From Ricinus communis (Eukaryota > Streptophyta > Magnoliopsida > Malpighiales > Euphorbiaceae): a DNA stretch of 64,000 nucleotides. The notes beneath the pieces were generated by a model. The model was not told where the DNA came from. It was given only the letters and a program-made list of their open reading frames with translations, and ran no database searches. Positions 1 through 17,422 of this stretch are shown in pieces (position 1 is the first letter of the stretch; the number at the start of each line of letters is the position of its first letter). The stretch spans positions 31,458,888 to 31,522,887 of the forward strand of contig NC_063260.1 of NCBI RefSeq assembly GCF_019578655.1, in the 5' to 3' direction. The position numbers and the translations under genes are program-made.

Positions 1-118
1 TTTTTTTCTTGAGTCCCATATCTTCCTTTTCGTGTCCAAAACTGAAAAGTCTCAGTCTTTTAACATCTGTTTTCAGTTCGCTACTTTATTTTCTTGAACC
101 CCATATTTTGACCACGAA

Positions 119-3906
<3,788 letters not shown>

Positions 3907-6608
3907 TCAATATGAACAGGAGCTGAGGTATTGTTGAATGTGTAGGATCTGAGCAAGCTATTATAACAAAGCTGCTGCCTTGAATTTGCAAGGGGCAGTT
4001 TAAGCAGGAGGTTTAGATTTTTTAGACTTGCGTTTTTACTGTTTGTGCATATCTATCTTCTTGTCTCTTCTACTTTGAAGCTTTCCTTTTTAACCTGATT
4101 CTTTGCTATGAGTTCTAATCAAATAATATTATCAGTTACGTCTGTGATATATGATGAATGGTTTTGACTGGTAATTCCGCATGCTACTATATTTCTTTAG
4201 TTTATCAAGCTCTGGTTAGGAGTTTGGACTCGCAACCTCACAGCTCTAGAGACGACGATTAAAGTACACCACAAAGCTAAAGTTGATCTCCTCGTGGCTT
4301 ACTGGATTTTCTTTTTGTGCTATTTCTTACATCTAGATATTGTTTGCAGAATTTTCTCTCAACTGTATGAGCAGACTGTCAAATTTCTTTTCTTGACCAA
4401 CGAAACTCTCATTTGAACTATGTAAAAAAGGTTTGCTTGGCGCCTTGTGATATTGGAATTTAGAAGCCAAACTATATTTAAACAAGGATTGGATATTGAA
4501 TTTGCTCTTTCAAACTCTATAGCCACCTTAAAGGTCCATATATAATCAATTTGTTCCATTTAGATCTAGCCCTACTCTTAATGTAAATCCAATTAGAAAA
4601 AAAGAAAATAAAAGACGTTGTGTACTCATTACAAACTGCTTTACCATACAGTACTTTTTTTCTGGGGAACCCTAAAGATGATTAAATTAATGCTGTTACT
4701 TAACTAGGCAGCCTTCAATTCATGTGTTAAAAAGACTAATTTGCCCCTTCAATTTTGATTGATCTATGATACTTGGGAGGATTAGCTTGTTAATCTTTGG
4801 ACTAATAAATTTTATAACTGCCCATAATTTAAAATTAGAAAGATTGGTATCCAAGGTTTTAGCTTCATATTCTCCTGACACAAATTGCAATACAGACAAC
4901 CATTTGGGTCACCTTTCCACGTGAGGTTGGTTCTGTGTATAATAATATTACATGCACGTGTGCACACAATTTCTTTATGCCTTGGAAAAGGTTCATGGAC
5001 TCGCTAGTCAAGACACAGACAGCAAAAATCTCCATTAATTTATCTCTTCATTTTTCAGTGATCATACTAATGAGAACTCATGGGTCAGTTGCATTTTATG
5101 CTTTTGATAATTGGAGCACATCTCTCAATCATTTACAGGCTTTTTTGTTGCCAAAATTTCAGTTGATTGTAAGAGAAATTTATCTTTAACAGGGTCATTA
5201 GTGTCATTCAACAATGGTTGTGCCCTTTGAATTGAAGAATGATTTCTGATTGATTTTGCTTTCTGATATCATGAGCAGGATCACAGCTGGGCAAGGAAGC
5301 TAGTATATGCCAGTGATAAAGAATTGGGTAAAGCCAAATAGTACAAAGCAAGGAACAGACACAAAATTCGATTTCAAGACACTAACGCAGACAATGGCTC
5401 CATGTTAGATATACAGATATATTTATTTCTTTTAGTTGATTATGTATTGTGCAATTAGTAAATACCTTCTTACTGGGACGACAAGAACAATGACTCTTAA
5501 TGTTAGAAGAAAACTGTACTGTCATAATTCTCTTTCTACTACAATGATGACATTGAAAAGATTACTATCGATCAATTGTAATTGAGAATTATTCAAGTAT
5601 AAAATAGCATATCACAAAATAAGTCTTATTATATCATAATTACAGTGAAAAGTTGGATGTTAAACAAATAAAACGAATAAGGGTAAAATGCATATATATA
5701 TATATACATACATATATAAACACAAATATATCCTCCCACTAAATTTTGTTTGTCTCATTTGGAAGCAAGTAATGTGATTGTATAAATATAGCAAAAGCAA
5801 AATTAATAAATCCGGCCGAACATCCAGTTGTACTGATATATTTTTAACTATCAAATAATATAAGCATTAAGCAATGCCTCGGATGCTCCTGAAGCTTGCT
5901 TAAAAATGGGGGTATGGTCACACCATTTATATAACAAGCCACTTCTTATTGTTTTTATATCATCAAACACAAAACACAAAGTTTCCAATTAAATTACTAC
6001 TAAGATATGGTTTTAAGATAAAATATACAAGATAGAGCAAGATGCATCTGATCAGTACACTACTACACTAAAGCTCCTTGATTTATGAAAATCAATTACC
6101 CATTTTTCAAGAGTACGTAATTACATTAATTCCTCATTAAAGTTTTGGTAATGTTAATGGTTTTGCTTTTGCTTTTGCTTTGTTAGATCAAAGCAAAGAA
6201 CTATTAGCAGCAAATATAACTATTAAAGGTGACTGTATGCACGTGGGATTGCATGCCTCACTCCTCGCCCTTCTCTTTTGCTTTTACAAAACTGAAACTG
6301 AAATTGAAAACCCAAAAAGACTCTCCCTTTTAATTCTCTTCTTGGTGGTGTCTCATGAACTATTTCTCTTGTTTTCATTCTTTTATTCTTTTATGTAATT
6401 TGCTTCAACGTATGAATGCGTTCAATCAGTATCTCTAGCTTTTAACATATTTAGGCTCTTTCCACATTGATAAACAATTCAACATATAGTTTTGATTTCA
6501 AAGGTTCATTCTTTTTTAATAATTTCGATCAGTGGGTATCTGCCATTTTCTTTATTTGATTATTGGTTCTAGTCTATTTGAAGTTTAGGACTTCTGCTGT
6601 ACTAATCA
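3907..6608. other. Intergenic: kinase 3' region and upstream region of the next gene
   Basis: The first few hundred bases are probably the kinase 3' UTR, with AATAAT-type polyadenylation-like sequence near 4120-4130. The rest is AT-rich with a short TA repeat near 5693-5706 and a (TTTTGC)n-like run near 6159-6180. Short ORFs here have no recognisable content. I see no gene, RNA gene or defined transposon. Confidence 0.6.
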
Positions 6609-9600
6609 ATGGTGGAGCTCCAACCTTGTGCTAGTTTGGTCAATGCTTCTGCATTGTGTGCTATAGAGCATGAGGTGAAAGGAGAAGGTACTGTCATTAA
6701 TGCCATTGCAGAGATGTCAGCAGAGTTGCAGAGGGAAAGAGAGAAAAATGCACAACTTATGCAGAGGATATCAGTTCTTGAGGCTCAAATACAAGGAAGA
6801 GATAAGGAAACATTTGTTGCTAATGGTCAAGTATGATCCTGCCCATTTCGTATTTGTGCTTTTCCCTCAGCTTCTTGACTTCCTTTTTGAATTTTATGTG
6901 TTATTGGTGCTTCGTCTCTACTTATTTTGATACCATTCAATGTCAAAAGTTATTATTGTTGATGGATATGTTGATTTCACCATGAACCTTTGATCATTTC
7001 ATTTCCGGGTATATTCTGGTATCACCTCCTGATTATGCTATTCTTTTTTAGTGCAGGATGATACCTTAGAACTTCTGCAAGCATTTTGTTTTGCACGTTC
7101 AAAGTGTATAATCTTTTGGAACTATGCATATTAGTCTTTCAGATTAAAGATTACTTGGCCTTCAGTAAAACCTTTGAACTTATAAAACATGTCCACCAGC
7201 TGACGCTTTCAATTATTTAATGACTTTCTGACCTTGTTGATCTGTTCCATATATTGTTTTGTTTACGTGTCAGTTCATATACCTATCTCGTAAATTGGCA
7301 AAAATGGGAGCTTGAACTAAACTATTGTAATGATAATGAGATTTAAAACATACCACTTGTAGTTGTACTTATCATTCCTTGCTTGACCAATTCCAGGATA
7401 GTTGTGTCAATGCAACAGAAAGAAGCCTCAAGAAGTTTAAAAGACAAAAAGTAGGCACATTTCAGAACGCAAATGAAGAGAGAAATATTTCCAACGGTGA
7501 ATTTACATCTCAGATAAATCTTGGTACTCAATGCAATCCACCAAAAGATGCTAACGTGGAAGACCGATTAGTTAATTGGATGAGCATGGATGAGACTCAG
7601 TTTTCGCATATTGATAAGTTGAAAGATGATGATTTAGCTGCGGATTGTGATGATACAGATGATAGTGATGAAGAAGAAGACGGTGAAGAAGTTGATGCGC
7701 ACCTTGACCACAAAAATGGAGAAACTTATGAGACTGTTGATCAAATAGACATCCATCAGCATCAAAAAGGTGTTGATGAGGGAACACATACAGCAAGCCT
7801 TGGGAATGTCTTTGTTCGACAGGATGTGCCAGCGTTCCCATGTATAAACCAAGCAACAAGTGCAGATAGGGAGGCTTACTGCATCCTGTCTGATAATGAA
7901 CAAGCTCGTATTAAGAGGGATTTACAGAAACAAGACAATAAAGAAACTGAGAACATTGGATATCAAAAGACACCAGCTGATCATCCTGTTTTTAAGGAGG
8001 AGGCTTGTCAGACAGGGCCTGTAAACATATCATCTACCAGAAAGCCTCCGAAGGTGGCTTTCTGTCCAAAGGAAGTAAAAAGGATATTAGAGTCTGAAGC
8101 CCTTTTAGTGAAAAACGCCCAGTCTCACACCATAAGAAAGATTATAGTTTTTGCATCTCTTGGTATACGGCATGGCTGTGAAGATATGCATGAATTAGAC
8201 TTCAATCATTTCACCATTTTGAAGAAAGGGGAACCATATGTGTCTCCGAAAGATCCTGGGGTGAGCAAATTTACTTTTACACCCGTCTTTAGTTTTCCTT
8301 CTCATACATACATAACAGTATGTATAATGCCATATATACTAGAGCTGGTGTCGCTGTGCTTATCTTGGTTCTGTCCTTTGTCCAAACAAATTTATTGATT
8401 TGCTGATGAATCAAACTTCTGCTTTATGGTAAACAAATAAATCTATGATCAACAGGAACATGTACTCTATGAGAATCCAGGCGTCCGGAGGAAAATATTC
8501 TTTCCAAATCGGCAGAACCCAATATTATGTCCTGTTCAAATACTTGAAGAAGAGAAGGATATGCGTCCATCTGATCCTAGCTGTCCATCATGCTTATTTT
8601 TGTGCATCAAGTATGGTGGAAGAACGAGAAATCTTCCCCAAAATGAGTAAGTACAGCTACAGTGCTTTCTTAAGTTCAGTTGAGAATATTATATCCGGAA
8701 ACGACATTTATACTAAAAATGTTATATTGATTGCATCAATAGAGTCATTTTGTTTTGATAAAGCAAGTTTTTCGAGCATAGAAAGAGAAAAACAGAGAAG
8801 GGGACCTAGACCTGCAACAACCCAAGATATGCTTTTTATAGACCATACAAACTTTCCATCCCTGTCTTTAATAGTTCTATGTTGGCTTCTGCATGTTGAA
8901 TGCTGATCTAAATGAAGCTTAAGATGAAATCATGACCTTTCAAGTGTTATTGTTTGTTCCTTAATTGTCAAAACCATGAAATCTGAAATGTACAAAATAT
9001 TTATGCGATCAATTTTTCCAGATATGTCAGGCAGCGAATGGGAAGAAACAAGCTAAAATCTTTTGGCCCAGTTATGTGCCGAAGGGCAATGCTAGTCCAC
9101 ATCCGCAATGGAAGCTTCTTCTTTAAGGCCTTGGGAATCACACTTCTGTTTATGGCTGGTTTTCCTGATGACTGGGTTCAAAGGGAAACCAAATACCGGA
9201 ACTTGGATTTGCTACAAAAGTATTACAGGTAGATGAAACTAAAAGATTTAAGGACAATTAGACTTAAATAATGCAGGAATAGAGTAGGAAAAGGTTTTGT
9301 TAAACCGACAGGAAGTGAGAAAAAGCTTTCTCTGTTGGGAATATTTGAAAAGTAATCTTTCTATTTCTTATTTTTCTCTTGGTTTTTACTCGTGCTGCTA
9401 TACTCACAAATTTTTACCACTGCAGGACAGATGAAGATGCTGAAGGGGAGAAATTATTTCTTTCCCATCCAGTGCCTTGTGATACGGTAAGGCCACAACT
9501 TTAGTATTCTTTCATCCATTGCCTTCCAACTGGACTTTGGCTGTCAAATAGTTATCTGGGTTAATAACAAATCAATTTGATTCTGCACACACTAAATACA

Positions 9601-10344
9601 ACTAAATCATTATAACAGATGATAGTATAAAAAGCATTAACAATACTTCGCATGCTGATGCATAATGTATCAGGAAGCTGTTCTGTGCCGTCTGTCTCAT
9701 TTAAGCACTGAACAATAACTTGTTTTGCTATTTTCTTGCTTTTTCAGCAGGCCAGTCCAGGATTAACTGGGAAGACAGTTTCAGCAAGATCCAAGGGCAA
9801 GAAACAAGCAAACTTCATAAGTAAGCCTAACAATCTGCCAAGATCCTCAGTTCATCAGTCTTTACCATCAAGCCCATCTCCTCCTGCACAGTTTGGACTT
9901 ATGGGCTACACATCAATTCAAACTCAGGCAACGGCATCATTCCAGTCCATACCACCTCAAACTCCACAGAATATCCTACAAGTACCTAACCGAGTAATTA
10001 ACAGTTCTACTACCAATGTCTCTTACAATAATCCAACCCCATACCATATGTTCCCACCACAACCAGCAAATGCTTTCATGCCTATGGTATATTGGTCTGC
10101 GCCGAATGCATTTCCTCCTAACCCTTATGCCTCTACATATGGTTACCAAGCTTTTTCGCCCAGTGCAAACTACACCTCCACATACCCTCACCTTTATTAC
10201 ATTCATCCTCCCTGCAGCTCTTTGATTCCCAAAATGACAGAAAGGAATTGGCAGAATGACGCTGTCTCGGAAGAAGCTGATAGCGACTCTGATGGTAGTT
10301 CTAGCAGAACAGAGCCAAAAGAGGCATTACCAAGCTACAAATGA
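6609..10344 (+). CDS. Unnamed nuclear-type protein with putative degenerate tyrosine-recombinase-like domain
   Basis: Six exons: 6609-6830, 7397-8260, 8456-8646, 9022-9228, 9426-9486 and 9748 or 9751-10344 (712 or 713 aa). I do not recognise a named family. Residues about 32-70 form a heptad-like coiled coil. A strongly acidic Asp/Glu tract lies around 150-180. The segment from about 305 to 500 reads like a tyrosine recombinase catalytic domain. It has a box-I-like stretch FASLGIRHGCEDM with Arg332, then a basic strand region VRRKIFFPNR, then a box-II-like VMCRRAML at 443-450 with the box-II His replaced by Met444. It ends in a helix-rich segment with candidate tyrosines Tyr484 and Tyr493/494. 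The C-terminal 200 residues are Ser/Pro/Tyr/Asn-rich and prion-like. Coiled coil, acidic tract and low-complexity tail suggest a nuclear regulator; the recombinase relation is inference by eye. Confidence 0.8.
9741..9750 (+). promoter_or_regulatory. Tandem NAGNAG splice acceptor
   Basis: The last intron of the 6609-10344 gene ends in TTTTCAGCAG. Splicing at 9747 or at 9750 keeps the same frame and includes or omits a single Gln at the start of the final exon. Confidence 0.6.
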
Positions 10345-12098
10345 TGTAGCGACAGCAATGTCTTAAATGTATATTATCGCCCCTGGAAAAATAATCCTAG
10401 CTGAGATAGGTCTCACCTACTTCCAAATTTTAAAGTTCTGTGCAACGTTCAGTCAGTTTATGCAGTGAAAAATATGGTTCCTGAGGCATGTTATTCTTTG
10501 GCCATTGCATTTCTGAGCCATACACACAAAATGAATCTGCATCTTATGAAAGTTAGATAATCATGTTTTGTTCAAGTCATTTACTTTGTTATTAACAAAA
10601 ATAAACAAATCTAATTCCTTTTGCAAGGTGTTGCAATTTGGGATTTATAATTAAACCCGAGTGGATACTTGGTCCGCGTACACAAGGTATATGCTGCCCT
10701 GATATCTTCCAGAATTTGCAGACTCTTTGTCCTGGAGGAAATTTTGCAGTAACAGAGCTGCTGCCAAATTTACAATCTTGGGTGGTATTGTGGATATTAG
10801 ATGCAATTTGGAGAGTTTAGTAACAAAACAAGTTTCAGACTCATCATATCTTGAGCAATTTAGTACCCCCAAAACTCTGCAAATGGATAGATTCTTGATA
10901 AAGCTCGACCAGTTAGTGCCTCTTAGCTTTAACATAACAACTACACAAGACCACATAAAATAACAAAGAGAAAATAAAGTAGTGGACATCATTTCTATAC
11001 TTCAGCATCTTCATGAGGCCCACAGCTCTTAGGTATTCTCCCTGTCTCTGTCTCACCCAACTTCATTATTTATCACTCTGACCTACCAAAACTGTATAAA
11101 ATTTAGAGCATAGACCTTCATGAATATGATTTTTCATAGTTGGACCTCAGGGAATCTTATATATTTATATACTTTCCCTTTCTTGCACCTTTCTCTATTG
11201 TCTTTCCGCAATTTCTGCGAGCACAGCAGCCGTGAGATCTTGTAATAATTTGGTGATAGCGTTGATCCAATAGCTCAAGATTTTATATTAATAAATAAAT
11301 ACGTGCCCTTTAAATGTTTGTCCTTGCTCTTGTCTCATCTCATTTATTAGTTTATCCTGTTTAAATATCATTGTCATTTAGCTTCTTCCAATATATAAGA
11401 GGCAAAATCAATTATTAACCATTTTAACTTTTTAGATCTATTCTATTAAATCTTTAAATTCTTAATTTATCAAGTTTGGCCTTTACTTTTTTTCTTTAAT
11501 TGAATTAAAAACTTTTTATACATATTTTATCTAAAATCTTTATTTTTTTTATTAACTCTTTATATATTTATTTTTATTTTTATTAAGGATTATTGGAGTA
11601 TTAAAAAGTTAAATAAAAGAATTTAGTAAAATAGAATAAAAATTAAAGAGGTAAATGAAATAAAACTGAAAGATTAAGAGCTTAAAAATACATTTTTATC
11701 TAAATATGGCCCTTATATCTTTCATTTATCTTAAACATCATACATGCAGGCATCATGATGACATCATGATGAGAAAGAAGCTTGAAGGCATGAATCATAT
11801 CATCGTTGTAATACATGCACCATACATACACCATCCATCCTTGCATACAACCATACATACATACAATTCAACATTCTCTCCCACTACCATCGCCAACATC
11901 AAAGCAAGAGAAGCAAATTCTAGTTAGGCTAGAAACACTGCAAAGTAATCAAACATTCATCACTCACTAGTACTAACAAGTGCTCAATTCCAAAGCAAGC
12001 CCATCTAGAAAAGGCATATTATTCTTCAAATCTCACCCTTTTTCTTCTTCAAATGGAGAAGGAAGAGAAGTTGAGAGCTAGACAAGTAATTAAAGCTT
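10345..12098. other. Convergent intergenic region
   Basis: Lies between two genes facing each other, so it holds both 3' ends. About 11400-11700 is extremely AT-rich. 11740-11870 has short CATCATGATG and CATA/CATC direct repeats. The ORF at 10651-10992 on the minus strand shows no family features. No gene is supported. Confidence 0.55.
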
Positions 12099-13625
<1,527 letters not shown>

Positions 13626-13696
13626 TTTCTCTTTCCACTCTGCACTCTCACTAAAAGGTCACTGACCTTGTATTGGATCTCTCTTGGATAGTTCTT

Positions 13697-13703
13697 TATA
13701 TAA
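13697..13703 (-). promoter_or_regulatory. Candidate TATA box of the peroxidase gene
   Basis: The minus strand reads TATATAA about 75 bases upstream of the peroxidase ATG. Position and sequence fit a plant TATA box with a short leader. No transcription start data are available. Confidence 0.45.
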
Positions 13704-16700
13704 TGAAAAGAAGTATAAGTTGTAAAATAAATTAATTGCAAGTAGTGAATAGACTTAAAGTTCTGGTTTATGGAGATGGACTCTCTTGCTTTTTTTTTTT
13801 TTTTTTTTTTTAATTTAATTTCTTGACACTTGGTAACCCATGCTGCAATTACTGCTAATCACATTTCAAGATTCCTTTTAGATTTTTCTTTCTTATTTTA
13901 TCCAAGTGTATTACATTCAATCCGTAAATAATTGATATACAAAACAATTATAAAATTTAAGGAAATTAAATACAAAAAGCATATATGTTATTCTAAATTT
14001 TTGTAATTTTGAATATATTTCTTAAATATAAATAATATGACCAAAAAATATGTAGATGAGATGGTAAGAATATCTTTAAATATGTAATTATGTTAAGACT
14101 TTTAAAAAAGTATTTTGAGACCTGTAAGGATCCTGACTGGGACGATATAGATTTAATATAAATAATATATAATTCACACTATTATCAATTTCTATTATGT
14201 ATATATTCAATTTATACTAATATAGCGCTAACTTGACAACAACAACAGATAATACTGGTCTTATTCAACTCATTATAATATTAGCTAATTTCGTTAAAAA
14301 TGACGAGTAATAGAAAAAAAATATCGATAACTCAATTAATTTAATACATATATTAAAAATCACTAACAATGTAGAACATATATGTTTACATAAAATCATT
14401 TAAATTTAAAAAGTGAAAAATTACACATTCTTTTGTACTTTCTTCAATTTAAAAAAAAATATTATTCTCTTTATTTTATGTAACATCTAAACAATATATG
14501 TCAATTTTAATTTTTTAAATGTAAATTACTTGAATGTATCACTTAGCAAGGATGGATGTTATCTTCTTGTTTAGGAAATTTTGGAACTTATGAGTAATGA
14601 ACTTAGCAGAAAATTCCAAAAGCAGTTGCGGACCGTTTGATTTCATTTATGTGATTAAATTTTTAAATTACAGAATAAATCCTCGACGTAAATTGTAATT
14701 ACCAATTACTTAAACTAGTTTACAATGGTCATTGAAAACCTAAGACTAAGTCTCTGAATATAAACAATCAATTGTTTATCTTGTAATTTGTCAATAATTT
14801 GATGGAATTGAGATCTCGATGTCATGCATGCCAAGATTCCAATTTGTACGCAATGAATAATATTAATAAAGCCATCTTAGATAAATTAACTGATATTTAA
14901 TCAGACTAATAAGAGACTGAGACTTGCATGCCTACTGTTTTTGCTATTTCTTCTTTTCCACGGTTCCCAAATCCAGTACCAATTAAACTATATTAAATTG
15001 ATATTATTCTTTGATAATTCAGGTAATGAAATTTCAGCAGAGATTTGAATTCTTGTAATATGATCATTTTTTGTTAGCATAATTGAGTTTGTTTATGATA
15101 TTCATATGCTGATCTCCTAGCAAAAGGACACCAGGAAAACACAAAATTAACAAAAGCAAAATATGTCAAATTACCTTTCACTTTCAAAGTGGGGTAGAAG
15201 TAGAATTCTAAGCTGCATTATAAATATCAATGTTAATAATGTCACTGATTGCATATTATATATTACAACTTCCATAAGAAGTTAGAATTCACTAATAAAT
15301 CTAAGATGGGGATTATTAGGGTAAGTTGCTGATGAAGGGAGACAGCACACTTTCACCAATTATAGAAGCAAAGAGGGCATCATTGAGGGTATTTTCTGAA
15401 TTTAGAAGAAAGAGACCACAATTTTGACAGTGACAAAATCTATTTGTCAACAAAAATGAAAGAAGAAGCAGTAGATATGATAATGATATACGCAGCAACA
15501 TAAATGGGATATTTCCTATATCAGTAAAAGAATGCTCCTTCTGGGTCCCAGTCTAAGTATAAATTATGATATCCAGAGTATAAAAAACAAAATGATGTAA
15601 TGGAAGGAAAATGATTGTTTATTATTCTTTAGAAAAAGAAAAAGATAATAGAGTTTTTGAATTGAATGATTTGAAATTAAAGTTTGGCCAAGCTGAGAAG
15701 CAACTTAGGAGAGCTAGAGGTGTGGCTTGGGAGTTGTGGAAGCTCAACTCCTTTGCACTTTCCATGTAAGACCCTTGTTCCTATAATTTTAGAGACAGAC
15801 GTAATTGTGTGTTGAAGTATTGGCTTTCTTATCTATCAGTAAATATAGAATGCTCACACTACACTGATTTTGTATTAAAATTTAAAGCTCATGGAAGATA
15901 ATCCTAAATCATTATTAGAATTGAAACTAATTTCAAGGTATAGATCTAAAGTGAAGGCTTGAAGAAATATATGTGATTTATTTTCACTGATTTCAGTGAT
16001 TTACAGGTACCGAGTGTAAAAGAATAATGGAGCATCTTGCCATATGTAAACTAAATAAAGAGGGAACGAAAACAGCTGAAGCCAAGCTAAATGGCTAAAG
16101 CCAAAATAGCCACCGACAGTTCAATGCAACAAAGGGTGGTGACTTCACGAGTGCTTGACAGTGATTTCAATTTGCTCTACCTTATCCTCTTTGCCCTCCC
16201 TCTCCACCATGGTTACATCTTAACCAACCTGAGTTCATCATTCTCGAAAATGAGGTGATATTAATTAATCAGATTGGCTTCTGGAAACGGTCAATATTCA
16301 GCAGTCCTTCTCTTCTTTATTAAAGATTCTCTAAAGAGGAGAGGACTTTGATTTCTGTATTTCTTTATTTGTATGGTGATCCTAGTATGCAAGAATCATG
16401 AACATTGTCTAGAGATCCACAAAAATGTGACAGAGGGTGCATTTCATACTGAAGGCAAGCTTTAAAACAAATGAAATGTAACCCCGTCAGGTCCTTATCA
16501 AATGCTATGAGTCCTCATGCAATGTACCACTTGGCAGAGCCATGAATAGTTTCACTGAGTTACGCCAGTGTCACGGCATTCCACCAGCAGGGTTTAACAT
16601 AGTAATAAATAAACATGTTAACTTGGTAATTACGGAGGACACAACTTCGAGTAGTTCCTCTTCTACACATCATCAGAATGCTGGCAACCCGTAAAATATG

Positions 16701-17422
16701 GACCCTCTACTTATATAACCCCAAGTTTTTCATACTTAAGATTATATTCCTAGATGATCAGTGATGGGGATGGATAACTGGATCTGAATGGGCAATATTT
16801 CCTACTGAAAAGTGATTTATAGCAAGGATATTCCGTATTATTGATATTTGTAGTTGGACAACTTTTCTAGCATGATTTCAAAAGGGTACTTGTTATTTTA
16901 TAAACCGAAACTCTTAAGCAGTGATTTATAATGGAACCAAAATATATAGATAGGTACCTTGGTTCTTATAACAGCACCTTCATGCATTATCTTAACTGCT
17001 CAACTCTAATCCAAGCTCAACTGACCAATGGCCATCACTCGCACATCATTTCCAGAAATGCAGGTAATGATGTGCATGCGTGCTCCACCAACCTAGTCCT
17101 ATAAGCATTAAGGAGATGGTATTAAGTAGCATTTGGGTACCACACCTCACGTAAAGTTCAACTACGGAAACCAACACGGGCAAGAAACTCAAATTGTGTC
17201 ATCAATGTGGAAGGTACAACAATCCGATTTTCATCCATCCGTCTCTTTAGCATTTCTTGAATGAAATTGTGGGTTTTACCTGCAGCATTTTGCAATGAAG
17301 TGCCACCAGAAAGGTGCATCAGCATGGAGCTTACCATGAGACATCCTCAAGGTCCTGCCACATCCTTGATATTTTCACTAACAAGGGTACGCATAATCTG
17401 CTACCTTTAACTAAACAGTGTC
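13704..17422. other. Long AT-rich intergenic region
   Basis: Contains a poly-T tract at about 13791-13812 and long AT-rich sequence to about 15300. Two small ORFs at 15316-15501 (-) and 15611-15769 (+) are discussed as findings. From about 16000 to 17422 the base composition is less AT-rich and covers the 3' side of the wybutosine gene. I found no coding similarity or RNA gene there. Confidence 0.5.

Noticed and set aside
6180..6398. Hydrophobic 72-aa frame upstream of the 6609 gene
   Set aside because: Non-ATG start, T-rich leader sequence and no similarity. An upstream ORF role cannot be shown.
11400..11700. Possible second inverted-repeat element
   Set aside because: Only short AT-rich matches between the ends, no better than expected from composition.
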